From assembly GCF_009192765.1 (NCBI RefSeq), contig NZ_VOHQ01000015.1:1-64000 (forward strand): a DNA stretch of 64,000 bases. Reading direction: 5' to 3'. Numbering within the stretch: position 1 is the first letter of the stretch; each line of letters opens with the position of its first letter. The notes beneath the pieces were generated by a model. It was not told where the DNA came from, made no database searches, and worked only from the letters and a program-made list of their open reading frames with translations. The DNA is from Agriterribacter humi. GTDB lineage: Bacteria > Bacteroidota > Bacteroidia > Chitinophagales > Chitinophagaceae. Made by a program: the position numbers and the translations under genes. Positions 42,691 through 51,767 of this stretch are shown here, piece after piece.

Positions 42691-44985
42691 ATGAATAAAA
42701 TAGTTTCCTGCACCTTGACCTTACTGTTGCCGCTGTTTCTTTTAGCGCAGCCTGCCCGGCAACACGATCTTTATTTCAAACAGCTTGCTACCGTTTGGGA
42801 CGAAGCCATTCCCCTGGGCAACGGTACAGTTGGCGCTTTAATATGGCAAAAAGGCGATCATTTGCGTTTTTCATTAGACAGGTCGGACATATGGGACATG
42901 CGCCCGCTGAAAGGATTGCACCGGAAAGAATTCAGTTACCAATGGATAGAAGAGCAGATAAATAAAAAAGATTACAAGCCGGTTCAGGAGTATTTTGATG
43001 CTCCTTACGACAGGGAGCCGGCTCCTTCCAAAATACCGGCTGGCGCACTGGAGTTCAAAATACCGGCCGATACAAAAGTAAAATCCGTACGGCTGATGCT
43101 GGCAAACGCATTATGCGAAGTGCAATGGGAAAATGGCATGATATTGAAAACGTTTGTGCATGCTACAGAACCTGTTGGATGGTTCAGGTTTGAAAACTTT
43201 TCGGAAGATTTTATACCCCGGCTTATCGCGCCACCTTACCAGTCTGATATAAAAGAAGGCGGGGAAGTAAATTCTTTAGTGGGTGATGACCTTGCAAGAT
43301 TAGGATACAAACAGGGCAAAATACAACAACAGGGTAACAGCATTACTTACAGGCAGGAAGGATGGGGTGGCTTTACTTATGAAATAACAGTACAATGGAA
43401 AAAAATAAATGCTGCAACTATTGAAGGCGTATGGAGCGTATCATCACAATATCCCAACAAAAAAATAAACCCTGCAGCATCGGTTGTGGTTAACAACAGT
43501 ATACATAAAGGGTTTAAACAAAATTATACAGCCCATCTTACCTGGTGGAAAAGCTTTTGGAGCAAGTCTGCCATTCATGTGCCCGACACCCTGCTGGAAA
43601 AGCAATGGTACCTTGAACAATATAAATTCGGATCTGCCGCAAGACGGGGGGCGCCACCCATTTCTTTACAGGCGGTGTGGACGGCAGATAACGGACGAAT
43701 ACCCCCATGGAAAGGAGATTTCCACCACGACCTCAATACACAATTGAGTTACTGGCCGGCCTACAGCAGCAATCACCTGGAGGAAGCATTGGGCTATATA
43801 GATCATCTTGATGAAAACAAGCCTAACTATAAGCGCTACACGAAATTGTTTTTCGGTAAGGAGGGATTAGCAGTGCCGGGCGTAACCACCTTAGATGGAA
43901 CAGAGATGGGCGGCTGGACACAGTATTCGCTTTCACCAACCGTATCTTCCTGGCTGGCACATCACTACTACCTGCAATGGAAGTACAGCATGGATAAATC
44001 ATTTCTTAAGAACAGCGCTTATCCCTGGCTGAAAGAAACCTGTACATTCCTCGAAAGCATAACGGTTAAGGATGAAAAAGGATTAAGAAAACTGCCGCTC
44101 AGTTCCAGCCCGGAAATAAACGATAACCGCATAGATGCCTGGTTTCATCAAAACACCAATTACGACCTTGCTTTAATGAAATTTAGTTTTACAGCAGCAG
44201 CGGAAATGGCCCGTGCTTTGGGATTAACAAAGGAAGCGACCCGCTGGGAAAAAATACTTTCCGAATTCGGAGACTATTCCATTACCGCCAATGACGAACT
44301 GATGTTTGCTCCTACCCTGCCCTACAATCAGTCGCACCGGCATTTTTCGCATCTTATGGCCATTCACCCTCTAAGCCTCATTAAATGGGAGGACGGCGAA
44401 AAAGCACAATCCATTATTAAAAATACGATAGCGCTTCTTGAAAAGATCGGACCGGATTACTGGTGCGGGTATTCGTACTCCTGGCTGGGTAATATTATGG
44501 CAAGAGCCAAAGACGGTGAAGGCGCTGTAAAAACGCTACAAATTTTCGCTAAAGCATTTTGTCTTCCCAACAGTTTTCATGTTAATGGAGATCAGACAAA
44601 ATCCGGTTATTCCAAATTTACCTATCGCCCGTTTACGCTGGAAGGAAACTTTGCTTTTGCCGCAGGCCTGCAGGAAATGCTATTGCAAAGCTATGCGGGC
44701 TTTATAGAAATAATGCCTGCTGTTCCGCAGGCCTGGAAAGACATTTCGTTTAAGCAACTGAGAGCTGAGGGCGCATTTTTAGTAGATGCCCGGAAGGAAA
44801 ACGGGAAGATAAGGGAAATAAAAATCGTTGCAGAAAAAGGAGGAAAAACCAGGCTGAAGCTCCCTTTCGAGCAATGGAAGATTGTATCTGCCAAAGGCAT
44901 AACCACAGGCAAAGCGGTTAATGGATTTATTGAACTAACCTGCAAAGCAGGAGGGGTTATTATTTTAAAAAACGATTCGGAATAA
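42691..44985 (+). CDS. GH95-like glycoside hydrolase
   Basis: A 764-residue exported enzyme (signal SCTLTLLLPLFLLAQ). It has the GH95 layout: an N-terminal beta-sandwich (WDEAIPLGNGTVGALIW; LRFSLDRSDIWD), an (alpha/alpha)6 barrel with LQAVWTADNGRIPPWKGDF, HHDLNTQLSYWPAYSSNHL and SHRHFSHLMAIHPL, and a C-terminal sandwich (FIEIMPAVPQAWKDISFKQL). GH95 enzymes are alpha-1,2-L-fucosidases and galactosidases. Here FHVNGDQTKSGYS replaces the more usual active-site stretch, so a distant or separate specificity is possible. It is a single gene, but fits the nearby fucose and GalNAc enzymes. Confidence 0.78.
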   Translation: MNKIVSCTLTLLLPLFLLAQPARQHDLYFKQLATVWDEAIPLGNGTVGALIWQKGDHLRFSLDRSDIWDMRPLKGLHRKEFSYQWIEEQINKKDYKPVQEYFDAPYDREPAPSKIPAGALEFKIPADTKVKSVRLMLANALCEVQWENGMILKTFVHATEPVGWFRFENFSEDFIPRLIAPPYQSDIKEGGEVNSLVGDDLARLGYKQGKIQQQGNSITYRQEGWGGFTYEITVQWKKINAATIEGVWSVSSQYPNKKINPAASVVVNNSIHKGFKQNYTAHLTWWKSFWSKSAIHVPDTLLEKQWYLEQYKFGSAARRGAPPISLQAVWTADNGRIPPWKGDFHHDLNTQLSYWPAYSSNHLEEALGYIDHLDENKPNYKRYTKLFFGKEGLAVPGVTTLDGTEMGGWTQYSLSPTVSSWLAHHYYLQWKYSMDKSFLKNSAYPWLKETCTFLESITVKDEKGLRKLPLSSSPEINDNRIDAWFHQNTNYDLALMKFSFTAAAEMARALGLTKEATRWEKILSEFGDYSITANDELMFAPTLPYNQSHRHFSHLMAIHPLSLIKWEDGEKAQSIIKNTIALLEKIGPDYWCGYSYSWLGNIMARAKDGEGAVKTLQIFAKAFCLPNSFHVNGDQTKSGYSKFTYRPFTLEGNFAFAAGLQEMLLQSYAGFIEIMPAVPQAWKDISFKQLRAEGAFLVDARKENGKIREIKIVAEKGGKTRLKLPFEQWKIVSAKGITTGKAVNGFIELTCKAGGVIILKNDSE

Positions 44986-44989
44986 ATAC

Positions 44990-45330
44990 AAAGCATCAAA
45001 TAGCAAAAAACAAGAACCAAATAAAAACTCAAATACAAATCAGAAGCCGGAAATCCGAAGGAATACAGATTAAAAATAACAAGAACCAAATCACAAAAGA
45101 CAAATAAAATTCAAACCTGTCCGCCGTGGCGGATATTAAATCCGAAATAAAAGCTGGAGTTGGAAAGAAAATGGAATCAGGTGAAAGGTGAAAAGAGAGA
45201 AGTGAAAATATATCTTTTGCATTCCTGCATGCGTTGCGCACTTTGCGTGAAACAATCCGAAGCCGGAAATCCGAAGTACGAAGCGGAATTCCAACCATAA
45301 ACAACAAACGATAAACTACAAATCCTAAAT
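44990..45330. repeat. Intergenic repeat mosaic, copy E
   Basis: It fills the 419-bp gap before LhgO. It contains CAAGAACCAAATAAAA and CAAGAACCAAATCAC, GAAGCCGGAAATCCGAAGG, the hairpin TCCGCCGTGGCGGA at 45120-45133, and GAAGCGGAATTCCAACCATA with AAACAACAAACG near the end. These are the same words as in copies A and C, in the same orientation. A CACTTTGCGTG stretch is specific to this copy. No gene fits. Confidence 0.65.
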
Positions 45331-45404
45331 ATGTATATGTGTACTTTTTGTAACACCAAACTTCTCGGGTAACTTGCGCCCTGAAATTAAGGCACGACAT
45401 AACT

Positions 45405-46625
45405 ATGGATACATTATCATTTGACATTGTTGTTATTGGCGGCGGATGTGTAGGATTGGCTACAGCTTATAAGATCAACAGCAGGTATCCTCACCTGAAA
45501 ATAGCGGTATTAGAAAAAGAGAACCGTGTTTCGGCGCATCAAACCGGCAGAAATTCGGGAGTAATCCATTCCGGCATTTACTATAAACCCGGATCCTATA
45601 AGGCAAAAAATTGTGTGGAAGGGCGAAGGGAACTGGTGGCTTTTGCAAAAGAATACGGCATACAGCACGATATCTGCGGTAAAGTAATCGTGGCAACACA
45701 GGAAGATGAGCTGGCGCACATGAATAAAGTATACCAGAACGGAATAGCTAACGGTGTGGAGGATATCCGGCTGATAACAGCGCAGGAAATAAAAGATATT
45801 GAACCTTACTGCGAAGGTATTGCCGGTATATGGGTGGGTTGTACAGGCATAATAGATTATGTGGGACTTACAGAAAAACTTGCTGAGTTACTGGAACAAA
45901 AATTTGAAGGGAGTAAGATTTTCCTGAATACGGAAGCCAAAGATTTTATTAAGGAAGGCGGAAAAACCATTATAAAAACCGACAGACAAAATTTTGAAGC
46001 AAAATATATTGTAGCCTGCGCCGGCCTTCAAAGCGATCGCATAGCCCAAAAAGAAGGAACCCGTTCTGATACCGCAATCGTTGGTTTTCGCGGCGATTAT
46101 TACGACCTGAGCGAAACAGGAAGAAGCAAAGTAAAGAACCTCATCTACCCGGTACCCAACCCACAATTTCCATTCCTTGGCGTTCATTTTACAAGAATGG
46201 TGAACGGCGGAGTGGAATGCGGGCCAAATGCGGTATTTGTATTTAAGCGCGAAGGCTATAAAAAAACCGATTTTAGTTTTACGGATACCGCGGCTGCATT
46301 ATCGTATGGTGGCACGTTGAAATTTTTTGCCAGGCACTGGCGCTTTGGATTAGATGAATACCGGGGTGCTTTTTCAAAAGCTTATTTCCTGAAACGGTTA
46401 CAAAAACTTATACCCTCATTAACTTCAACGGATATTATACCCGGCCGTGCAGGCGTACGTGCCATGGCGCTTTCGCGGGAGGGTAAAATGATTGATGATT
46501 TTAAGATAGAGACAAGTCATAACGCCATCCACGTATTGAATGCCCCATCGCCGGCAGCTACGGCAGCACTGGCTATTGGTAATGCCATACAGGAAATAGC
46601 AACAAAACAATTCCATCTTTCATAA
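45405..46625 (+). CDS. lhgO: L-2-hydroxyglutarate oxidase
   Basis: A 406-residue flavoprotein. The Rossmann motif VVIGGGCVGLATAYKI is followed by HQTGRNSGVIHSGIYYKPGS, a strong LhgO/L2HGDH signature, then LIYPVPNPQFPFLGVHFTRM and IIPGRAGVRAMAL, with a closing FAD segment (HVLNAPSPAATAALAIGNAI). It oxidises L-2-hydroxyglutarate to 2-oxoglutarate, passing electrons to the quinone pool; this repairs a side-product of dehydrogenases. The start ATG lies after the repeat mosaic, so the promoter is either inside or right after the repeat. Confidence 0.93.
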   Translation: MDTLSFDIVVIGGGCVGLATAYKINSRYPHLKIAVLEKENRVSAHQTGRNSGVIHSGIYYKPGSYKAKNCVEGRRELVAFAKEYGIQHDICGKVIVATQEDELAHMNKVYQNGIANGVEDIRLITAQEIKDIEPYCEGIAGIWVGCTGIIDYVGLTEKLAELLEQKFEGSKIFLNTEAKDFIKEGGKTIIKTDRQNFEAKYIVACAGLQSDRIAQKEGTRSDTAIVGFRGDYYDLSETGRSKVKNLIYPVPNPQFPFLGVHFTRMVNGGVECGPNAVFVFKREGYKKTDFSFTDTAAALSYGGTLKFFARHWRFGLDEYRGAFSKAYFLKRLQKLIPSLTSTDIIPGRAGVRAMALSREGKMIDDFKIETSHNAIHVLNAPSPAATAALAIGNAIQEIATKQFHLS

Positions 46626-46660
46626 AACGGCTTTCAGCTATCAGCCATTAGCGATCCCAA

Positions 46661-47758
46661 TCACAACTTAATAAATATCTTCTTCCGGTAAAGTATATAA
46701 GCGGGAACAAAGTTAACAGCAACAAAAAACAACGCGTATAACCAGCTTGCCAGTTCGGGTTGCATTCCCGCTTGTACCAGTTGGTTAACCACCAGCTCAT
46801 TAAGGGGAAGCCCGCCAAATTCCAACCTGTAAAAAAACAAAGCCAGCACATCCGCAAGCACATATACCGCAATGGCGTTGGCACCAAATATAACGCCGGT
46901 GCGTACTCCTTTTTTATACCCCAGTATATCCACTGTAAAATACAATGCGCCCAGTAATAAAGCACCCAGACCTGAGGTTACCAGCACAAAAGAACTTGTC
47001 CAAAGGTTTTCATTTACCGGGAAAGTGAGTCCCCAGAAATAACCTGTAATAACAGCAATAAGCCCTGCCGTCATAAGATAGTTTACTTTTTCATTGGGGG
47101 TGAATTTGCTCATTATTAATCGCCCGGCAAGCATACCTGTAATACCGCTTACAATAGAGGGTATGGTACTAAGGATGCTTTCGGGATCCCAGGTACCCTG
47201 CCACATTTTTCCCGGCAGGTATTTACTGTCTACCCAGGCCACAATGTTCACTCCTGGTTCCAGCATTACTTTACCAACGCCGGGGGTAGGGATAAGCGTT
47301 AACGCCAGCCAGTAGGCCACGAGCAAAACTGCGGCTATCCATGCCTGTTGTTTCCAGTTGGTATTGAGAAAGAGGATAGCGCAAACCATAAATACAATGG
47401 CAATCCTGTGTAATGTTCCTGTCCAGCGAACTTCACTGAAATCAAAACCGGGCATCAGGTTCAGGAACATGCCAACGGCAAATATTTTAAAAGAGCGAAA
47501 TATGATCTTTTTGTATAAGCTGCCTTTAGCCGTACCATCATTTAACCTTTTAGTATAGGCAAAAACGATAGAAACGCCGATGACAAAAAGAAAAACTGGC
47601 GCAATGGTATCGGTAAAGGAAAACCCATTCCATTTGCTGTGCCGCAACGTAAAAAACACATACTGTTCATTTCCGGGAAAATTTACCATGATCATTGCGG
47701 CAATGGTAAAGCCACGAAGGGCGTCAAGCGAAATAAGCCGGCTGGATTGTAGGGACAT
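46661..47758 (-). CDS. HGSNAT-like heparan/glucosamine N-acetyltransferase membrane protein
   Basis: A 365-residue protein with about ten hydrophobic helices, starting MSLQSSRLISLDALRGFTIA at ATG 47758. It belongs to the family of lysosomal heparan-alpha-glucosaminide acetyltransferase homologues: SLDALRGFTIAAMIMVNFPG, DTIAPVFLFVIGVSIVFAYT, GTLHRIAIVFMVCAIL with the proposed active histidine, and DPESILSTIPSIVSG. Bacterial members may transfer acetyl across the membrane onto amino sugars. It lies between LhgO and a barrel gene, converging with LhgO. Substrate inferred only. Confidence 0.85.
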   Translation of the reverse strand: MSLQSSRLISLDALRGFTIAAMIMVNFPGNEQYVFFTLRHSKWNGFSFTDTIAPVFLFVIGVSIVFAYTKRLNDGTAKGSLYKKIIFRSFKIFAVGMFLNLMPGFDFSEVRWTGTLHRIAIVFMVCAILFLNTNWKQQAWIAAVLLVAYWLALTLIPTPGVGKVMLEPGVNIVAWVDSKYLPGKMWQGTWDPESILSTIPSIVSGITGMLAGRLIMSKFTPNEKVNYLMTAGLIAVITGYFWGLTFPVNENLWTSSFVLVTSGLGALLLGALYFTVDILGYKKGVRTGVIFGANAIAVYVLADVLALFFYRLEFGGLPLNELVVNQLVQAGMQPELASWLYALFFVAVNFVPAYILYRKKIFIKL

Positions 47759-48075
47759 ACAATAAAGTTGGACAACTATTTTATTATTCCGGGGCACACT
47801 TGCAGCTATATATCACATAGCAATCCCTTAATGCTTCAGTAACAAAAGAGCGGGTTTACCTGTAATGATACTGCCTGGTTAATATGAAAATGTGGAGAAC
47901 GGAGCGGGATTTATTTTGGAATTACAGGATTTGAGAAGCATTAAACGGGAAAATGAAGAGATACGAATTGAAACGAAACCGGTAGTTCACAGCCAGTGGC
48001 TGAATTCTAACCGTTAGTCCCCTGGTATACCTTACATCTCATACTTACGCCTTATACCTCAAACCTTATACCGCA
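47759..48075. other. 317-bp spacer
   Basis: It has no credible ORF. The right part (about 47990-48075) has CTTACATCTCATAC, CCTTATACCTCAAACC and TTATACCGC words, of the kind scattered through other spacers of this window. The left part probably holds the promoter of the acetyltransferase-like gene, but no clear motif is seen. Confidence 0.4.
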
Positions 48076-48951
48076 TCAATATACATTCTTCGGGCAGGGT
48101 ATTCCCTTTCCTCTATTGCCGCTGCTAAAATCGCGGTCATTAAACAGTTTGTAGGTAATTGTGATCCCCGAAAAATAATACCAGTCTTTGGTTTTCGGAT
48201 TTCCCCTCACGGTTCCTGCCGCCGGATAAACAGGGCTGCCATTTTTCAATTCGCCACCACGGTATGCCATTTCCACAGCTTTAGGTCCCCTGGCTGCCAG
48301 TAAAATACTACGATCAGCATATTTGGTACTTACATCGTCTAAGTAATCGGTAAAGGTTTTATTGAATCTAAATTCCCAGCCTAAAGAAACATTGCGGGTA
48401 ACAGCAAAGCGTATCCCGCCTCCAAAGGGAATAGAAATATTCTGGTAATTATATTTTTTCCTTCCGGGATATTCGGGTAATCCCTGTCCCTCCGTACCCA
48501 AATTATTTAAGCCTATTTTCTTACCCAATGAGTCATAGGTATAAGGCCCCATATTAAAAACCGAAACGCCTGCAAACAAATATGGTGTATATCTTTTCTC
48601 CATAATATCAAAAAATTCGTATACACCCGTAAGGCTGGCGTCATATATTTTAGAATAAAAGCTCAGGTTACGCTGGCGACGCTGCAAATTGCTGCTATAG
48701 CTGTCGGCACCCTGAATATTCCCGTAAGTAATAAGGCCTCTTAAAGAGATCTTATCGGTGAAGGCGTAACTTGCTCCTAATGCACCAGCAGGTTTCGCCT
48801 GGGAAAAAGTATAAGTATTTTCCTGTAATTCGCCCTGGTAATTGGCCAAGCCACCAAAAGCTTCTATGCTCACATTTTTTAATATACCCTGAGAATATAC
48901 AGCAGTTGCGCTAAGCAATAATGCTAAAATAAATATTTGTTTCACCAGCAT
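48076..48951 (-). CDS. DUF6089/PorG-like outer-membrane protein
   Basis: A 291-residue barrel with a signal peptide (IFILALLLSATAVYSQ). The beta-strand-rich body has FGGLANYQGELQ, FTDKISLRGLITYGNIQGAD, RYTPYLFAGVSVFNM, ISIPFGGGIRFAVTRNVSLG, and WYYFSGITITYKLF. This matches the DUF6089 group that includes the T9SS protein PorG. If so, it may be part of the secretion machine together with the module at 21-26 kb. An ordinary outer-membrane barrel of unknown role is the fallback. It stands alone. Confidence 0.7.
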   Translation of the reverse strand: MLVKQIFILALLLSATAVYSQGILKNVSIEAFGGLANYQGELQENTYTFSQAKPAGALGASYAFTDKISLRGLITYGNIQGADSYSSNLQRRQRNLSFYSKIYDASLTGVYEFFDIMEKRYTPYLFAGVSVFNMGPYTYDSLGKKIGLNNLGTEGQGLPEYPGRKKYNYQNISIPFGGGIRFAVTRNVSLGWEFRFNKTFTDYLDDVSTKYADRSILLAARGPKAVEMAYRGGELKNGSPVYPAAGTVRGNPKTKDWYYFSGITITYKLFNDRDFSSGNRGKGIPCPKNVY

Positions 48952-49098
48952 TCTTTTATAGGTACGGTATAATAACGCACAAGTTGGGTAAAAATTAAGT
49001 TACGCGTAAATAAAACAATAACAGACCTAAAATAATGCCATTTTATCTTTTCCTTCTTTTATGCATTGCAATATAAATCTTAATGTGCCGGGAAATTG

Positions 49099-50004
49099 TT
49101 AAACATTTTCCCACAAACTTTGAGGATACTCTCCATTGGCAACCAATGCGTTAATATTGCTTTCTACGTCGGGAGCGTCTTCTTTATATGTTACCCCAAA
49201 CCATTCGGAATGGGTAGGAATGACTTTTAAAGCATTACCGGGTATTTTGATGAATGCTGCCCCAACATCCACTACATATATCTCGGCTTTGGGCTGGTTA
49301 AGGTTCTTTTGTAAAAATGTGTTAAACATTTCTTTGCATATGCTGAAAACATAGGGCGTAAAGCACCAGAAATTCATAGAAACTTTTGAGTCCGATGGAA
49401 CTTCCGTCTTAGTACCCTCTTCCTCATATACAATTTTGGTGCCGTCACGGTATATTTTGGTACGTTCCGCAATTTCTACCAGATTTCCCGCAGCATCTAC
49501 CTTACATACCCCCCTGCTAACGGAACCGTTATCCGAAAGGGTTTTAATTAATTCATATCCTATTAAGCCGAAAGTATGATCATTGGCTTCCTTCGTTAAA
49601 AACTGATATGCTTTTTCAAAAGCATCCCGCCCATAAAAATCATCCGCATTAATTACAATGAACGGTTCATGTACCGCAGTGGAGGCACATAAAACCGCGT
49701 GTGCCGTTCCCCATGGCTTCGTTCTATCTGCCGGTATATCGTAACCTTCTGCAAATGATTGCATGTCCTGGAATACATAATCAATAGCAATTTCCCCTTT
49801 TAGCTTGGGTTCAAAAATGGCTTTAAAATCATCGGCAAATTCTTTCCGGATAATAAATACCACTTTGCCAAATCCGGCACGGCAGGCATCATAAATAGAA
49901 TAATCCATGATCGTTTCGCCGGAGGGACCAAAGCGCTGTATTTGCTTTAAGCTACCATACCGGGAGGCCATTCCCGCTGCCATAATTACCAATGTAGGTT
50001 TCAT
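49099..50004 (-). CDS. Sugar nucleotidyltransferase family protein
   Basis: A 301-residue enzyme of the NTP-transferase fold. The N-terminal VIMAAGMASRYGSLKQIQ is the nucleotide-binding loop with the catalytic arginine-lysine pair, followed by GETIMDYSIYDACRAGFGKV and FIVINADDFYGRDAFEKA, where the Asp pair binds the metal. It probably activates a sugar phosphate with an NTP for cell-surface polymers or salvage. The exact sugar is not shown. It is a single gene between the DUF6089 barrel and an SMP-30 protein; in this neighbourhood a role in sugar salvage is possible. Confidence 0.85.
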   Translation of the reverse strand: MKPTLVIMAAGMASRYGSLKQIQRFGPSGETIMDYSIYDACRAGFGKVVFIIRKEFADDFKAIFEPKLKGEIAIDYVFQDMQSFAEGYDIPADRTKPWGTAHAVLCASTAVHEPFIVINADDFYGRDAFEKAYQFLTKEANDHTFGLIGYELIKTLSDNGSVSRGVCKVDAAGNLVEIAERTKIYRDGTKIVYEEEGTKTEVPSDSKVSMNFWCFTPYVFSICKEMFNTFLQKNLNQPKAEIYVVDVGAAFIKIPGNALKVIPTHSEWFGVTYKEDAPDVESNINALVANGEYPQSLWENV

Positions 50005-50328
50005 CCGTATATTTTTTGTTTTTTTAATGGTTGGATGCCTGCCTTGCCGGCAGACCGGGAACGCCGTTATACATCTTCCCTGTATATGAAATTTTGCACC
50101 GGCGTTTCATCCTGTTTACGCTCTTAAACTTGATTGATATACTTTTCCACTTCTCCTTTTATTCTTCAAACATGTGCGAAAATAAAGAATTAACACTAAA
50201 CAGGGGTTAACCAATGACAGTTAATATATTTAGCTAATGTAACAACACATGTGTTTCTTCCTTATTTTTATCGCGATAGCAGTATCTGTAAACCCTTTAT
50301 CACGCTGTATTTTTTATCCCTTTGTACC
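50005..50328. other. 324-bp divergent spacer
   Basis: Between the nucleotidyltransferase and SMP-30 genes. The first part includes GATGCCTGCCTTGCCGGCAG, a diverged form of the window's GC-rich hairpin repeat. Near 50223-50235 TAATATATTTAGC resembles a Bacteroidota -7 box (TAnnTTTG, 7 of 8) for the SMP-30 gene. No ORF is credible. Confidence 0.35.
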
Positions 50329-51228
50329 ATGTATTATCCTTATTCAGAAAAAGCAACACTTGAAATAGATGCCAAAGCACAACTTGGTGAAGGCGCATTG
50401 TGGCATCCTACAGAAAACAAATTGTATTGGGTAAATATTGAAGGCAGAACGCTTCATGTATACGACCCTGTTACCAAAGAAAATCAATCTTTTTTTGTAA
50501 AAGAAAGAGTAGGTACTGTTGCTCCGGTAGAAAGCGGCGGCGCTTTGGTTGCCCTGCAAAACGGCATCCATTTCATAAATACCCAAACAGGCACGTTACA
50601 ATTCATTGTCAACCCTATTACCAACAGCGATATCCGTTTTAACGATGGCAAATGTGATCCTTCGGGCAGATTTTGGGTGGGCAGCATGCACCTTCAGTTT
50701 ACAGAAGGAGTAGCTTCGCTATACCGGATGAACAGGGATAAAACGGTGCAAAAGATGCTGGATGGGGTTACGGTCTCTAACGGTATTGCGTGGACGAAGG
50801 ATAAAAAAACAATGTATTATGTTGACAGCCACCTGCGCAGAATAGATGCTTTTGACTATAATGATGCAGATGGAGCCATCACCAACAGAAGAGTAGCAGT
50901 AACTATACCGGAGGGCAGCGGTTCGCCCGATGGCATCGCGCTGGATACGGAGGGCAAAATCTGGGCAGCGCTCTGGGGCGCTAACGCAGTGGGCAGGTTT
51001 GATCCGCAGACAGGCAAACTATTGCAGAAAATTGATGTACCGGCGCCTAATGTTTCTTCCTGCGCTTTTGGAGGAAAGGACTTAGGCACATTGTATATTA
51101 CTACCGCCCGCGGAGAATTATCCGAAGCGCAACTGGCAGCCTACCCGTTAAGCGGCGGATTGTTTTCCGTACACCCGGGGGTAAAAGGAGTGGCTGCGGA
51201 ATTTTTTACAGGAACGATCAATGAATAA
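50329..51228 (+). CDS. SMP-30/gluconolaconase family hydrolase
   Basis: A 299-residue protein, start taken at ATG 50329 (MYYPYSEKATLEIDA) rather than an upstream in-frame ATG at 50251. The SMP-30 propeller features are AQLGEGALWHPTENKLYWVN, RFNDGKCDPSGRFWVGSM, SNGIAWTKDKKTMYYVDS, and SPDGIALDTEGKIWAALWG, containing the metal-site E, N and D residues. It opens sugar lactones such as gluconolactone. It fits the sugar oxidation enzyme at 29.4 kb, though not adjacent. Convergent with RuvX (16 bp). Confidence 0.92.
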   Translation: MYYPYSEKATLEIDAKAQLGEGALWHPTENKLYWVNIEGRTLHVYDPVTKENQSFFVKERVGTVAPVESGGALVALQNGIHFINTQTGTLQFIVNPITNSDIRFNDGKCDPSGRFWVGSMHLQFTEGVASLYRMNRDKTVQKMLDGVTVSNGIAWTKDKKTMYYVDSHLRRIDAFDYNDADGAITNRRVAVTIPEGSGSPDGIALDTEGKIWAALWGANAVGRFDPQTGKLLQKIDVPAPNVSSCAFGGKDLGTLYITTARGELSEAQLAAYPLSGGLFSVHPGVKGVAAEFFTGTINE

Positions 51229-51244
51229 GGTCTATGACGCACTA

Positions 51245-51658
51245 TCACTGGTTATGATGTAAATACTCCTGCAGGATGATAGTGGCTGCAATTTCATCAA
51301 TTATAGCCTTATTGCGGCGTTGTTTTTTTTTCATCCCCATGTCTATCATAGCCTGCACAGCCATTTTAGAGGTATACCGCTCATCTGCTTTCTCAACAGG
51401 TATGCCGGGAAAAGCTTTTTTTATTTTTTCAATTACGTTTCGCACCGGTGCAGTGGCATGTGTATCTGAATCATCAAGATTTTTGGGTTCCCCTATAATT
51501 ATTTTTTCAACCGCTTCTTTTTTGAAATATGCTTTTAAAAATTCAATAAGCTTTGGTGATTCAATAGTAGTTAAACCGGTGGCAATGATCTGCAAAGGAT
51601 CGGTAACGGCAATGCCGGTTCGTTTTAACCCGTAGTCAATAGCGAGAATGCGTGGCAT
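51245..51658 (-). CDS. ruvX: Holliday junction resolvase-like RuvX (YqgF)
   Basis: A 137-residue protein with the RNase-H-like fold of YqgF: ILAIDYGLKRTGIAVTDP with the first catalytic Asp, IIIGEPKNLDDSDTHATAPV, PVEKADERYTSKMAVQAMI and DEIAATIILQEYL. It is proposed to act as a Holliday junction resolvase and in 16S rRNA 5' end maturation. Length is typical. On the minus strand, converging with the SMP-30 gene and downstream of the CPBP protease gene by about 110 bp. Confidence 0.94.
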   Translation of the reverse strand: MPRILAIDYGLKRTGIAVTDPLQIIATGLTTIESPKLIEFLKAYFKKEAVEKIIIGEPKNLDDSDTHATAPVRNVIEKIKKAFPGIPVEKADERYTSKMAVQAMIDMGMKKKQRRNKAIIDEIAATIILQEYLHHNQ

Positions 51659-51767
51659 AAAGCAAAGATAGGTTGTATTATTTTTTTGAACACATAGGTT
51701 CTCTTTCTATTGTGCTCCTACTGTGGATATGTGTTTTTTGGGGGGAGTTGCAAGAACGTTGATTGTT

